Below are positions 7,561-15,326 of a DNA stretch of 40,943 nucleotides, piece by piece. Numbering within the stretch: position 1 is the first letter of the stretch; the number at the start of each line of letters is the position of its first letter. Under the pieces are notes generated by a model that was not told the DNA's origin, made no database searches, and worked only from the letters and a program-made list of their open reading frames with translations. Position numbers and translations under genes: made by a program. This DNA comes from Firmicutes bacterium UBA5388 (GTDB taxonomy: Bacteria; Bacillota; UBA4882; UBA10575). The DNA is taken from the NCBI GenBank assembly GCA_002409975.1, contig DHOO01000039.1, positions 50,553 to 91,495 on the forward strand. The letters run 5' to 3'.

Positions 7561-10164
7561 TCAGGCCTTTTTCTTCTTAACCCGGTTCTGCCATTGAAAA
7601 AGCAGCTTTAAGGCTTCCAGAGGCGTAACCTCTTCCAGGTTCAAGTTAAGTAACTCCCCATACAAATTATGTTCATCAGAGCAAAATAAAGGTAATTGCC
7701 GAAGCGAGCCCTGATGGGCAGCCACTTTTTGCGATCGTTCTTTTAACCCCTTCTCTTCCAGCTCCAGCAAGACCTCACTAGCTCTAGACAATACTTCTTC
7801 CGGTATCCCGGCTAATCTCGCCACTTCAATACCATAACTTTGATCGGTTCCTCCGGGAATAATCTTCCTCAGAAAAACAATCTGCTTACCCTCTTTCGCC
7901 ACAGCCACGTTGAGATTTTCCACCCCCTCTAACTGCTTAGCTAGGACTGTTAATTCGTGATAATGGGTGGCAAACAGGGTGCGAGCCCCAATTTTGTGTG
8001 GGTTCCAAAGATACTCTAAAACCGCCCAAGCGATACTGAGACCATCAAAAGTACTTGTTCCCCGGCCAATCTCATCTAAAATCAGCAGACTATCCGCTGT
8101 GGCATGATGGAGGATATTAGCCAGTTCACTCATCTCGACCATAAAAGTGCTCTGTCCGCCGGCCAGGTTATCAGCAGCGCCCACCCGGGTGAAAATCCGA
8201 TCCACCAAGCCAATTTGGGCGAAACTCGCCGGCACAAACGAACCGATCTGCGCCATTAAGACAATCAAAGCCACCTGCCGCATATAGGTAGATTTCCCCG
8301 CCATATTCGGACCGGTAATAATCTGCAAACGGTGATTCTTCTCCTCCAGAAGAGTGTCATTAGGGACAAATCCAGCCGGAGGTAAAACCTTTTCCACTAC
8401 TGGATGGCGACCCTCTTTGATTAAGATTTTTTTATCCTGATTAATCTCCGGTCGGAGGTAATGGTTTTGCACCGCCACCTCAGCAAGGCCGGCATATACA
8501 TCAAGCAGAGCCAAGATCTCGGCGATACCTTTCATCGTCGGCAGATCAGAGAGGACCCGCTGCCGGAGTTCTAAAAACAACTCATACTCCAAAGCAGAAC
8601 GTTTCTCCTCAGCTCCCAAGATTAACTCTTCATACTCTTTTAGCTCCGGGGTAATAAATCGTTCCGCATTAGCCAGGGTTTGTTTACGAATGTAATCCTC
8701 AGGAACTAAGGACTGATTAGCCTTAGTCACTTCCAAATAATAGCCAAAAACCTGATTATACCCAACTTTCAATGATTTAATTCCGGTTCGCTCCCGTTCC
8801 TTCTGTTCCAAACCGGCAATCCAGTCTTTCCCTTCTCTGGTCGCAATGATTAAAGCATCAAGTTCTTGATGATACCCTTCACAAAAGATATTGCCTTCCG
8901 TGATGATCACGGGCGCTTCTTCCCGCAGGGCGGTAGAAAGTAGTCGCTCTAAACCGGTCAGCGGGTTAATCTCCTCCACCAGTTCAGCCACAGCTCCCAT
9001 CTCTTCCCGGATTAACTCTTCCCGTAGCGCCGGGAGTAAAGAAAGGGTCCCCCTGAGAGCTAACAAGTCTCTAGGGTTGATCGTTCCACAAGCCAGCTTC
9101 GCCAGTAATCTTTGGAGATCGCAAGTCCGCCGCAACAAAGACCGGGTCTCTTCCCTGACCTGATGATGTTGGTAAAACATCTCCACTTTTTCCAGACGAT
9201 CCTCAATCTCCTCTTGAAGGCGGAGGGGTTGTTCAATCCATTTTCTCAGCAGTCTTCCGCCGGCAGCCGTCACTGTACGATCAAGCACCCAAAGCAAGGA
9301 GCCTTGAACTTTATTCTCCCTCAGGGTCTGAACTAATTCCAAATTCCTGCGCGTAAACTGATCAAGATGCATAAAATCTCCTAAATAATAAGTGCGAAGC
9401 GAAAGCAGATGCTGCAGTTGGCTTTTTTGCGTCTCATAGAAATACTCTAAAATAGCGCCTGCAGCGCCAATCGCTGCCTTCAAATGGTGACAGCCAAATC
9501 CTTCTAAAGATGAAACCTGAAAATGAGTAATCAGGCGCTCCTGAGCGTTTTGCCAGCGAAAATCACGAATGGAACGTAGGGTAAACATAATAGAAAATCT
9601 CTGTTTAATCCAGGCCAGCTCCGTTACCTGATCCTCAGGAACCAAGATCTCCTTTGGTTGCCAATGACTCAATTCATCTAAAATCAAAGAAGGATCGGCA
9701 GGAATTTGGGTCACACAAAAGTCCCCAGTTGAGAGATCAGCTACTGCCAAACCGTAGGAATCGTCACTCACTGCTAAGGCCATTAAATAATTGTTGCTTT
9801 TCTCTTCCAACAGTTGATCATCAATTAACGTTCCCGGGGTTATCACCCGGACAACCTCCCGTTTAACCAAACCTTTAGCCTTTTTCGGGTCTTCTGTTTG
9901 TTCACAGATGGCAACCTTGAACCCTTTTTCAATTAAACGAGAAATATAACCGCTAGCCGCATGGAAGGGAATCCCACACATCGGGATTCGTCCCCTCTGC
10001 CCTGCTTCTCTTGAAGTAAGAACAATTTCTAGAACCTCCGAAGCTACTTCGGCGTCTTCCAAAAACATCTCGTAAAAATCGCCTAACCGAAAGAGTAGAA
10101 TAGCATCAGTATGTTCTTGCTTAATTTTTTTATATTGTCGTAACATGGGAGTCTCTTGACTCAA
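7561..10164 (-). CDS. mutS: DNA mismatch repair protein MutS
   Basis: MutS recognises base mismatches and small loops. The mismatch-reading Phe-x-Glu motif is F30-Y31-E32 (in GDFYEMF). The ATPase domain has Walker A GPNMAGKST at 618-626 and DEIGRGTSTFDG from D697, then FATHYHELT. The C-terminal tail carries helices needed for dimer contact. At 867 residues it is a full-length MutS1, not MutS2. The start is a TTG at 10164, supported by GGGGG seven bases upstream. Twelve bases separate it from miaB, and the order miaB-mutS-mutL-miaA-hfq is conserved in many Bacillota. Confidence 0.96.
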   Translation of the reverse strand: MSQETPMLRQYKKIKQEHTDAILLFRLGDFYEMFLEDAEVASEVLEIVLTSREAGQRGRIPMCGIPFHAASGYISRLIEKGFKVAICEQTEDPKKAKGLVKREVVRVITPGTLIDDQLLEEKSNNYLMALAVSDDSYGLAVADLSTGDFCVTQIPADPSLILDELSHWQPKEILVPEDQVTELAWIKQRFSIMFTLRSIRDFRWQNAQERLITHFQVSSLEGFGCHHLKAAIGAAGAILEYFYETQKSQLQHLLSLRTYYLGDFMHLDQFTRRNLELVQTLRENKVQGSLLWVLDRTVTAAGGRLLRKWIEQPLRLQEEIEDRLEKVEMFYQHHQVREETRSLLRRTCDLQRLLAKLACGTINPRDLLALRGTLSLLPALREELIREEMGAVAELVEEINPLTGLERLLSTALREEAPVIITEGNIFCEGYHQELDALIIATREGKDWIAGLEQKERERTGIKSLKVGYNQVFGYYLEVTKANQSLVPEDYIRKQTLANAERFITPELKEYEELILGAEEKRSALEYELFLELRQRVLSDLPTMKGIAEILALLDVYAGLAEVAVQNHYLRPEINQDKKILIKEGRHPVVEKVLPPAGFVPNDTLLEEKNHRLQIITGPNMAGKSTYMRQVALIVLMAQIGSFVPASFAQIGLVDRIFTRVGAADNLAGGQSTFMVEMSELANILHHATADSLLILDEIGRGTSTFDGLSIAWAVLEYLWNPHKIGARTLFATHYHELTVLAKQLEGVENLNVAVAKEGKQIVFLRKIIPGGTDQSYGIEVARLAGIPEEVLSRASEVLLELEEKGLKERSQKVAAHQGSLRQLPLFCSDEHNLYGELLNLNLEEVTPLEALKLLFQWQNRVKKKKA

Positions 10165-10176
10165 CCCAGAACCCCC

Positions 10177-11529
10177 TTAATCTATTTCTTTCCCTCGCAA
10201 AGTATAAGTTAATCCTTTTTCTATCTGTACTTTAATTTCTTTGCCCACTAGTTCCACACTTGGTCTCTTAGGTGGAAAAAGCACCAGCTTATTACTACAC
10301 GTTCGTCCGGCGAAGATCTCCTGCTTTTTCGCACTGGGCCCCTCCACCAGAATCGTCTCACTGCTGCCTTCCAAACGTTGATTCGCCGCTTTTGCCTGTT
10401 GATTTACCACCTCAATGAGCCGGTATAAACGGTCCATTTTAACCTCTTCCGGCACTTGGGTCTTCATCTCCGCCGCTTTTGTGCCCACCCGCGGTGAATA
10501 GGCAAAGGTAAAAGCAGCATCAAACTCCACTTCTTTTACTAAATTAAGAGTATCTTGAAAATCATCCTCTTCTTCTCCGGGGAAACCGACAATCAGATCG
10601 GTAGTCAGCGCAATATTAGGAATTTTGGCCCTCAGCTTCTCCACAAGGTTAAGATAATACTCCCGCGTATACTTCCGGTTCATCGCCGCCAGTATTTTAT
10701 TACTACCGGCCTGCACCGGTAAATGTAAATGTTCACAAACATGTTCTGCTGCCATCATCTGAATAATCAATTTGTCCGAAAGATCCTTGGGATGAGAAGT
10801 CTGAAAACGGATTCTGGTAATCCCCTTGATCCGATTAGCCGCCGCTAACAAGTCAGCAAAATCCATTCGCTCATCCTCTGGAAAATCCAGACCATAACTG
10901 TTCACATTCTGTCCTAAGAGCGTAATCTCTTTTACCCCTTTACTAGCCAGTCCTTGAATCTCCGCAATTATCTTCTCCGGCCTTCGGCTTTTTTCCCTTC
11001 CTCTTACATAAGGCACAATGCAATAAGAGCAAAAATTATTACATCCATAAATGACCGTAACCCAAGCCCGATAGGGGTCTTCTCTCACTACCGGTAAGTC
11101 CTCAACAATCTCCTCCTCTTGAGAGAGTTGGAGAATTCTACTGCCGGTCTCCTTAATTTTAGCAATTAACTCCGGCAGCCGATGAAGGTTATAAGCGCCG
11201 AACAGAAAATCAACATAAGGATAACTCTCCGCAATCTTCTCCCGGACCGATGGTAGTTGAGCCATACAACCACCCACCCCGATAATCAACTCCGGGTTCT
11301 TCGTTTTTAAGGGTTTTAAATTACCAAGATGACCATATAAACGGTTCTCCGCATTCTCCCGCACACAGCAGGTATTTAACAGAATTAGATCCGCCTCTTC
11401 TACAGTCGCTGCCTTAGAATAGCCGATCTTCTCTAAAATCCCCGCTGTCTTCTCTGAATCATGAACATTCATTTGGCAACCGAAAGTCGATAAAAAATAC
11501 TTCTGCTGCTGGCAGTTCTCCAACTTCAT
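10177..11529 (-). CDS. miaB: tRNA-2-methylthio-N6-dimethylallyladenosine synthase
   Basis: This is a radical-SAM methylthiotransferase that adds a methylthio group to C2 of i6A37 in tRNA, acting after MiaA. Numbering from the ATG at 11529, the N-terminal UPF0004 domain has cysteines C18, C54 and C88 for the auxiliary Fe-S cluster. The radical-SAM motif is C163-x3-C167-x2-C170 (CNNFCSYC), followed by IVPYVRGREKSR. A TRAM domain closes the protein. The start is uncertain: the ATG at 11529 gives the family's usual N terminus, and AAGGGTG lies just before it, closer than ideal. A TTG at 11553 would add eight residues but has no ribosome site. It is the first gene of the mismatch-repair/tRNA-modification operon. 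Confidence 0.94.
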   Translation of the reverse strand: MKLENCQQQKYFLSTFGCQMNVHDSEKTAGILEKIGYSKAATVEEADLILLNTCCVRENAENRLYGHLGNLKPLKTKNPELIIGVGGCMAQLPSVREKIAESYPYVDFLFGAYNLHRLPELIAKIKETGSRILQLSQEEEIVEDLPVVREDPYRAWVTVIYGCNNFCSYCIVPYVRGREKSRRPEKIIAEIQGLASKGVKEITLLGQNVNSYGLDFPEDERMDFADLLAAANRIKGITRIRFQTSHPKDLSDKLIIQMMAAEHVCEHLHLPVQAGSNKILAAMNRKYTREYYLNLVEKLRAKIPNIALTTDLIVGFPGEEEDDFQDTLNLVKEVEFDAAFTFAYSPRVGTKAAEMKTQVPEEVKMDRLYRLIEVVNQQAKAANQRLEGSSETILVEGPSAKKQEIFAGRTCSNKLVLFPPKRPSVELVGKEIKVQIEKGLTYTLRGKEID

Positions 11530-11626
11530 CACCCTTATAATAGGATAACGCAAAAAGAAAGTTTTAGCAATTATCTTTCAGAAATATGCATTCCGTTTTT
11601 TTTGAAATCAAAAGCTACTTTATTAA

Positions 11627-11654
11627 ATCAAAAGGCCCCTAAGGGCCTTTTGAT
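11627..11654. terminator. Bidirectional terminator before the SASP stop
   Basis: A perfect 12-bp inverted repeat (ATCAAAAGGCCC and its complement) with a CTAA loop. It lies just past the stop of the SASP gene and about 100 bases before miaB, so it insulates the spore gene from the housekeeping operon. The A and T flanks allow termination in both directions. Confidence 0.8.
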
Positions 11655-11664
11655 TACTCTATGA

Positions 11665-11877
11665 TCACTTTTGCTCTTTTTCTTCATTTATTGCTTCTTT
11701 ACCTTTCTCCACCAGCTTTCTAACCATATTCCCGCCGATCTTCCCTGCTTCTCTTACTGTTAGCTCATCGCCGCCTTGGGCTAGATCATCGTTTAGCTTT
11801 AATTCATCAGCTACTTCCCATTTCAAGTTATCAAGCTCATTCTTTTTTTTATTTTCAACCCTTTTTCTTTTTGCCAC
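11665..11877 (-). CDS. Alpha/beta-type small acid-soluble spore protein
   Basis: SASPs coat and protect DNA in dormant spores and are degraded during germination. The protein is 70 residues. The segment LTVREAGKIGGNMVRKLVEK (40-59) matches the family's second DNA-binding helix with its GG pair, and KWEVADEL (19-26) resembles the cleavage site of the germination protease GPR. The N terminus is strongly basic. Translation starts at a GTG (11877) with GGAGGTG five bases upstream. It has its own terminator. Forespore sigma-G control is expected from the family; I could not identify a convincing sigma-G promoter by eye. Confidence 0.88.
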   Translation of the reverse strand: MAKRKRVENKKKNELDNLKWEVADELKLNDDLAQGGDELTVREAGKIGGNMVRKLVEKGKEAINEEKEQK

Positions 11878-12131
11878 CTTTTCACCTCCACTATTATCTT
11901 TCCCCGGTTACTCCGGGAAATTCTTACATAAGGAAATTTTATTACTATTTTCAATACTCGTTGCTCCCTGCTCGACGCTTGGGGATTAAACGACGAGTTA
12001 TATTAACCTTCAAAACAATATCAAGCATCAAGTCATTATTTTGTAGTCAACTCTTAAATAAGCATTCTTAGTATTTATAATTCCCTGATTTCACCTAAAA
12101 AATAGTACTAAAAATTACAGTTGACACGCAC

Positions 12132-12155
12132 AAAAAAACCGGCGGCGCCGGTTTT
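12132..12155 (-). terminator. Terminator of the cotJ operon
   Basis: A 10-bp perfect GC-rich stem (AAAACCGGCG and its complement, single-base centre) is followed on the minus strand by seven T residues. It lies just past the cotJC stop codon. Confidence 0.88.
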
Positions 12156-12158
12156 AAA

Positions 12159-12731
12159 TTAATACACCTTTTTACAGTCGATATATTCCTGGACAATCTG
12201 GAGAGTCTCACCGAATCTTTGGAAATGAACGATCTCTCTTTCTCGTAAAAACTTTAATGTGTCATTCAGATCCGGATCGTCTGAAAGATCAATTAACCAT
12301 TGATAGGTGGCACGAGCTTTTTCTTCTGCTGCCATATCCTCATGTAAATCAGCTACTGGATCTCCCTTCGCTTGAATGTAAGCAGCCGTCCACGGTACGC
12401 CATCACCATTTACATAAAAGAGGGATTTATCATGATCAGCGTAATAACCACCCAGACCTGCCCGCTTAATCTCATCAACTGTCGCCCTCTCCATCAATTT
12501 AAATACTAAGGTGGCAATAATTTCCAAATGGGCCATTTCTTCAGTGCCGATATCCGTTAAAATTCCTTTTGCTTGCGGGGTCGGCATATTATAACGCTGG
12601 GTGAGATAGCGCAAAGCAGCAGCTAATTCCCCATCAGGTCCCCCGTATTGCGTAATTAGATACTTTGCCATTTGTAGATTAGCGCGGCCTACCTTTGCCG
12701 GATACTGTAGTTTTTTTTCATAAACCCACAT
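12159..12731 (-). CDS. cotJC: Spore coat protein CotJC, manganese-catalase family
   Basis: CotJC is an inner spore-coat protein built on the dimanganese catalase fold. The 190-residue sequence opens with MWVYEKKLQYP, typical of the family. It has metal-ligand type motifs in helices: Glu in DGELAAALRYL (near 35), GTEEMAHLEI (near 66-75) with a Glu/His pair, and EEKARATYQWL plus EREIVHFQRFG in the C-terminal half. It is the last gene of a three-gene operon; cotJB ends 12 bp upstream. A strong terminator follows. In Bacillus the operon is made in the mother cell under sigma-E. Confidence 0.93.
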   Translation of the reverse strand: MWVYEKKLQYPAKVGRANLQMAKYLITQYGGPDGELAAALRYLTQRYNMPTPQAKGILTDIGTEEMAHLEIIATLVFKLMERATVDEIKRAGLGGYYADHDKSLFYVNGDGVPWTAAYIQAKGDPVADLHEDMAAEEKARATYQWLIDLSDDPDLNDTLKFLREREIVHFQRFGETLQIVQEYIDCKKVY

Positions 12732-12743
12732 TAGACAAACCCC

Positions 12744-12998
12744 CTATTCGTAACAGATTTCCCACGGCCATGGCTCATTAATCCATTGCCAAGGATAAGC
12801 GCTAGGTTCGCCATAAGTTATAGGTCCGTAACGTTCTTGGTAGCGTTGCCTAGCAATCGTTAGTTGTTGAACAACCGAATTATAGTCCATTAAAGCTCTT
12901 TGATCAGTAGGATGGGTATCAAGATACAGATGCAATTCTAAAGCGGTAAACTCAAGAGCCATTAATTCTTTAAGTTGACACAGCTGTTCTCTATTCAT
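12744..12998 (-). CDS. cotJB: Spore coat protein CotJB
   Basis: This is a small helical coat-assembly protein of 84 residues. The ELMALEFTALELHLYLDTHP segment (11-30) and the later YGPITYGEPS and tryptophan-rich PWQWINEPWPWE tail are characteristic of CotJB. The ATG at 12998 has GGGGGCGAAG upstream. It lies between cotJA and cotJC with short spacers (13 and 12 bp), consistent with one transcript. Confidence 0.92.
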   Translation of the reverse strand: MNREQLCQLKELMALEFTALELHLYLDTHPTDQRALMDYNSVVQQLTIARQRYQERYGPITYGEPSAYPWQWINEPWPWEICYE

Positions 12999-13011
12999 TA
13001 TCTTCGCCCCC

Positions 13012-13158
13012 TTAACGTTTGTGCTCTCGGTAAGGAAAGTATAACTCTGGGAAAATCGTTCCTTTCATTAATCCTTCCATTGGGTTCAACCGTTCAGAGT
13101 ATATTTGAAAAGGAACATAGGCCCTTGCCAAACGCATTTGATCATTGGGTGAATACAT
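13012..13158 (-). CDS. cotJA: Spore coat-associated protein CotJA
   Basis: This 48-residue reading frame is below common length cut-offs but is clearly CotJA: it begins MYSPNDQMRLARAYVPFQIY and continues with SERLNPMEGLMKGTIFPELY, the conserved core of the family. The ATG at 13158 is preceded by GAGGAGGG at good spacing. It is the first gene of cotJABC and ends 13 bp before cotJB. In Bacillus subtilis, CotJA is needed to incorporate CotJC into the coat. Confidence 0.9.
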   Translation of the reverse strand: MYSPNDQMRLARAYVPFQIYSERLNPMEGLMKGTIFPELYFPYREHKR

Positions 13159-13323
13159 AATTTAACCCTCCTCTGGTTCAATCTATGAATTACTCCAACA
13201 CATTAATAATATCCTATTCTTTTTAAGTTTAGAAAGCGCCCCGAAAGTAAAATAAATGCTCCTGTCCCAGTAGCCAAAGCTGAAGGAGGTCTATTTTAAA
13301 AAAACGATAAATCTCGAATAATA

Positions 13324-13361
13324 TAGAAAAGCCTTTGTCCATATAGACGAAGGCTTTTCTA
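13324..13361. terminator. Long hairpin, possible bidirectional terminator
   Basis: A 16-bp stem with one G-T pair (arms beginning TAGAAAAGCC and ending GGCTTTTCTA) and a six-base loop. T/A runs lie inside the arms, giving a terminator-like form in both directions, but the tracts outside the stem are weak. It lies 166 bp upstream of cotJA with no obvious gene to terminate on either side. Confidence 0.5.
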
Positions 13362-13443
13362 ATCCTTAAATAATATAGTCTTTCAATCATATTTCTTCCT
13401 TTTCAGCAAAGCATAGAGCATTGATTGATAAATATTATTGATA

Positions 13444-13504
13444 TTTTTCTCTCAAACACCAACTATTTAGGCCTATAAAAATTCGGTAGCATTCGAGAGA
13501 AAAA
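13444..13504 (+). other. Stem-loop upstream of a terminator, candidate leader or small RNA
   Basis: A 10-bp perfect inverted repeat (TTTTTCTCTC / GAGAGAAAAA) encloses a 41-base loop. It is followed 15 bases later by a strong plus-strand terminator hairpin. The arrangement resembles a riboswitch-like leader or a short independent RNA. I do not recognise a known class and could not fold it computationally. Confidence 0.35.
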
Positions 13505-13518
13505 TGTAAATTTATGGG

Positions 13519-13552
13519 AAGGAATTCCACATTATATGTGGAATTCCTTTTT
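13519..13552 (+). terminator. Strong hairpin with T-tail on the plus strand
   Basis: A 14-bp perfect stem (AAGGAATTCCACAT and its complement) with a three-base loop, then TTT. The T run is on the plus strand, yet no plus-strand gene precedes it. It either ends an unannotated RNA starting in 13.38-13.50 kb or acts as an attenuator for the small gene at 13714. Confidence 0.65.
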
Positions 13553-13560
13553 AAATGCTC

Positions 13561-13690
13561 AGGTAGTCGCTCACGCTGGCTACCTAGTCGCTCATGCCGG
13601 TGACCTCTGTAATCACGAAGTGATTTTAAATCAAAAACCGGGTGAGTCGACAAGTCGCTCATGCCGGTGACGGATGAATCGACCAAGGTA
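13561..13690. repeat. Intergenic repeat family 1, copy B
   Basis: Positions 13561-13584 are the exact reverse complement of 1681-1704. A 19-base direct repeat (AGTCGCTCATGCCGGTGAC) occurs at 13586-13604 and again at 13653-13671, and the first unit is a variant of it. GGTGAGTCGAC is at 13641-13651. With 13159-13560 this makes a 555-bp stretch holding only hairpins and repeats. Confidence 0.75.
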
Positions 13691-13713
13691 TTTTCTGGGC
13701 AGAGGTGATTTTA

Positions 13714-13905
13714 ATGTCTCGTTTCCATCGTAAACACCGACATTTTCAATACGCTCTTGATTTGCTCCCAGATACTATTAGTCCGCTAAACATAGGAGAA
13801 GAGCTTGATGAGTTAGATAAAATGTGGGTAAAGATCTTTTTTGCTGAAAAAAGAATATGTGAAAAAGATCCTTTCTGGGTAAGTATTACCGATTACGTTA
13901 TTTAG
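13714..13905 (+). CDS. Small hypothetical protein, 63 aa
   Basis: I do not recognise this reading frame. The ATG at 13714 has AGAGGTGA five bases upstream, a good ribosome site, which is the main reason to believe it. The protein starts very basic and His-rich (MSRFHRKHRHFQY), then turns acidic (EELDELDK), with no membrane segment. Its stop overlaps the end of the convergent ccdA gene by eight bases. It begins right after repeat copy B, so part of its upstream region is repeat-derived. Confidence 0.5.
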   Translation: MSRFHRKHRHFQYALDLLPDTISPLNIGEELDELDKMWVKIFFAEKRICEKDPFWVSITDYVI

Positions 13906-14641
13906 CTTGCCAGAATAACAGTTCTTCAAACGATCTGCCTCCCACGACCCGGTTTAAAAAGAAAGATACCATCCTAAACCGATCAGTAAATAGTAATAAA
14001 CCAACGACCAATAGGAGCAATCCAGAGATAAAAGTAATAATCTTAGTATACGGCAAAATCTTTTTGTACCAATGATAGAACTTTTGAAAAGCAAGCGCCA
14101 TTAAAAAGAAAGGCACAGCGAGCCCCAGAGAATAAAAAAGTAGAAGCAAGACTCCAGTCTTTACTTGACCAGAACTACCTGCCAAAGTCAGAATCATCCC
14201 TAAAATAGGTCCTACACAAGGTGTCCAACCAAAAGCAAAAGTTATACCAGCAAGAAACCAACCAATTACCCCTGTAAGTGGTCTTTTTACATGAAATCGA
14301 AATTCCTGTTGAAGAGGAAAGATTCGAAAAATCCCCCATTGCGATAAGCCAAGGAAAATAAGGAATAAACCACCAATCTTCAGAAAAACTTCACGCAACC
14401 CAGAGACCATTTGCCCTAAAGCTGAAAAGGCGGTACCTAGTAGCACAAAGACAATAGTAAAGCCCAGGATAAATATGGTAGCCGTAATGATCATCTGTTG
14501 ACGATTTTCTTCCTGCTCATTAGTAGGAGCGGAACCCGTAAGAACAGCAAGATAACCAGGAGCCATAGCCAAAACACAGGGTGAAAAAAAGGAAAGCAAG
14601 CCCGCTAAAAAAGAAATAAAAATACTTGGTGTTTCCATCAT
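13898..14641 (-). CDS. ccdA: Cytochrome c biogenesis / thiol-disulfide protein CcdA
   Basis: CcdA carries electrons from cytoplasmic thioredoxin across the membrane to extracytoplasmic thiol proteins. The protein is 247 residues with six hydrophobic helices. The two redox cysteines sit in the family motifs FSPCVLA (C22) and GWTPCVGP (C142). The ATG at 14641 has GGGG eight bases upstream. It starts 18 bp after the thioredoxin-like gene, which is the natural partner. No cytochrome c maturation genes are nearby, so the target could be c-type cytochrome assembly, spore-related thiol chemistry or repair of exported proteins. Confidence 0.93.
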   Translation of the reverse strand: MMETPSIFISFLAGLLSFFSPCVLAMAPGYLAVLTGSAPTNEQEENRQQMIITATIFILGFTIVFVLLGTAFSALGQMVSGLREVFLKIGGLFLIFLGLSQWGIFRIFPLQQEFRFHVKRPLTGVIGWFLAGITFAFGWTPCVGPILGMILTLAGSSGQVKTGVLLLLFYSLGLAVPFFLMALAFQKFYHWYKKILPYTKIITFISGLLLLVVGLLLFTDRFRMVSFFLNRVVGGRSFEELLFWQAK

Positions 14642-14659
14642 TCATTTATCCCCTTCTCT

Positions 14660-15202
14660 TTATGACGGGAGATACTTATCAATACGCACTTTTAATTGGT
14701 CGTAAGTCATTATTCCAACAAATATTTCTCTGATCCGACCCGTCTGATCGATAAACACTGTAGTTGGTACCCCTCTAATCCTATAACTCTTTACTACTTT
14801 ATCATTTGAATCTAAAAGAATTGGAAACTCCATTCCCGCTTTTTTAGCAAATTCCCCAATTTGCTCCGGACTACTATCGTCCCAAGTGTTAACCGCTAGA
14901 ATCTCTACTCCCTTTTCTTTATATTCACTATAGAAACGGGCGAATTCGGGGATTTCTTTCTGACATGGAGGACACCAAGTCGTCCAAAAATTCACCAAAG
15001 TTACTCGATTTATTTTGTAGACAGCTTTTAATTCGATTAAGTTGCCAGATAAATTCTTAAGTTGAAAGTTAGGAGCTAATCCTCCAACCTTTGGTTCTTC
15101 CTTTTCTTCTTTACCTAAAGTTAAAATTCCTACAAAGATTAAAGAGACAGCTACTATTAATACAAAGAAAGATAGGAACCTTTTTTTCTGTTCCTTTCTC
15201 AT
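14660..15202 (-). CDS. Membrane-tethered thioredoxin-like protein (ResA/TlpA type)
   Basis: This is a thiol-disulfide oxidoreductase acting outside the membrane. From the ATG at 15202 (GGAGGAGG upstream) it is 180 residues. A basic start and one hydrophobic anchor span 9-29, then an AhpC/TSA-Redoxin domain begins with GGLAPNFQLKNLSG. The active site is WCPPC (C77, C80) in VNFWTTWCPPCQKEIP, and the cis-Pro loop is GVPTTVFID. A longer reading frame from 15262 would add 20 residues without a ribosome site and overlap the promoter. It is co-transcribed with ccdA from the promoter at 15234-15262. ResA and TlpA cannot be separated with certainty. Confidence 0.92.
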   Translation of the reverse strand: MRKEQKKRFLSFFVLIVAVSLIFVGILTLGKEEKEEPKVGGLAPNFQLKNLSGNLIELKAVYKINRVTLVNFWTTWCPPCQKEIPEFARFYSEYKEKGVEILAVNTWDDSSPEQIGEFAKKAGMEFPILLDSNDKVVKSYRIRGVPTTVFIDQTGRIREIFVGIMTYDQLKVRIDKYLPS

Positions 15203-15233
15203 AAGATTACCTCCTCCATACGGTACTAGGTAT

Positions 15234-15262
15234 ACTATACAATTTAATTTATTCTTTGTCAA
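15234..15262 (-). promoter_or_regulatory. Sigma-A promoter of the thioredoxin-ccdA operon
   Basis: On the minus strand TTGACA (-35, 15257-15262) and TATAGT (-10, 15234-15239) are 17 bases apart, close to the vegetative consensus. The -10 lies within the small palindrome GTATAGTATAC, which might be an operator. It is 32 bases before the start codon. Confidence 0.75.
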
Positions 15263-15326
15263 TCCATTATCGAAATTATACTTTAATTAACCGTATGAGA
15301 GGTAATTTCCCAACATACGCATCGGT

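Noticed and set aside
11871..12071. Plus-strand frame between SASP and cotJC
   Set aside because: No ribosome site, low-complexity composition, overlaps the SASP start and leader.
12975..13160. Plus-strand frame opposite cotJA
   Set aside because: Antisense of cotJA, which has a clear family match and ribosome site.
13435..13686. Minus-strand reading frame of 83 codons
   Set aside because: It runs through the terminator hairpin and repeat copy B, has no ribosome site and no recognisable sequence.
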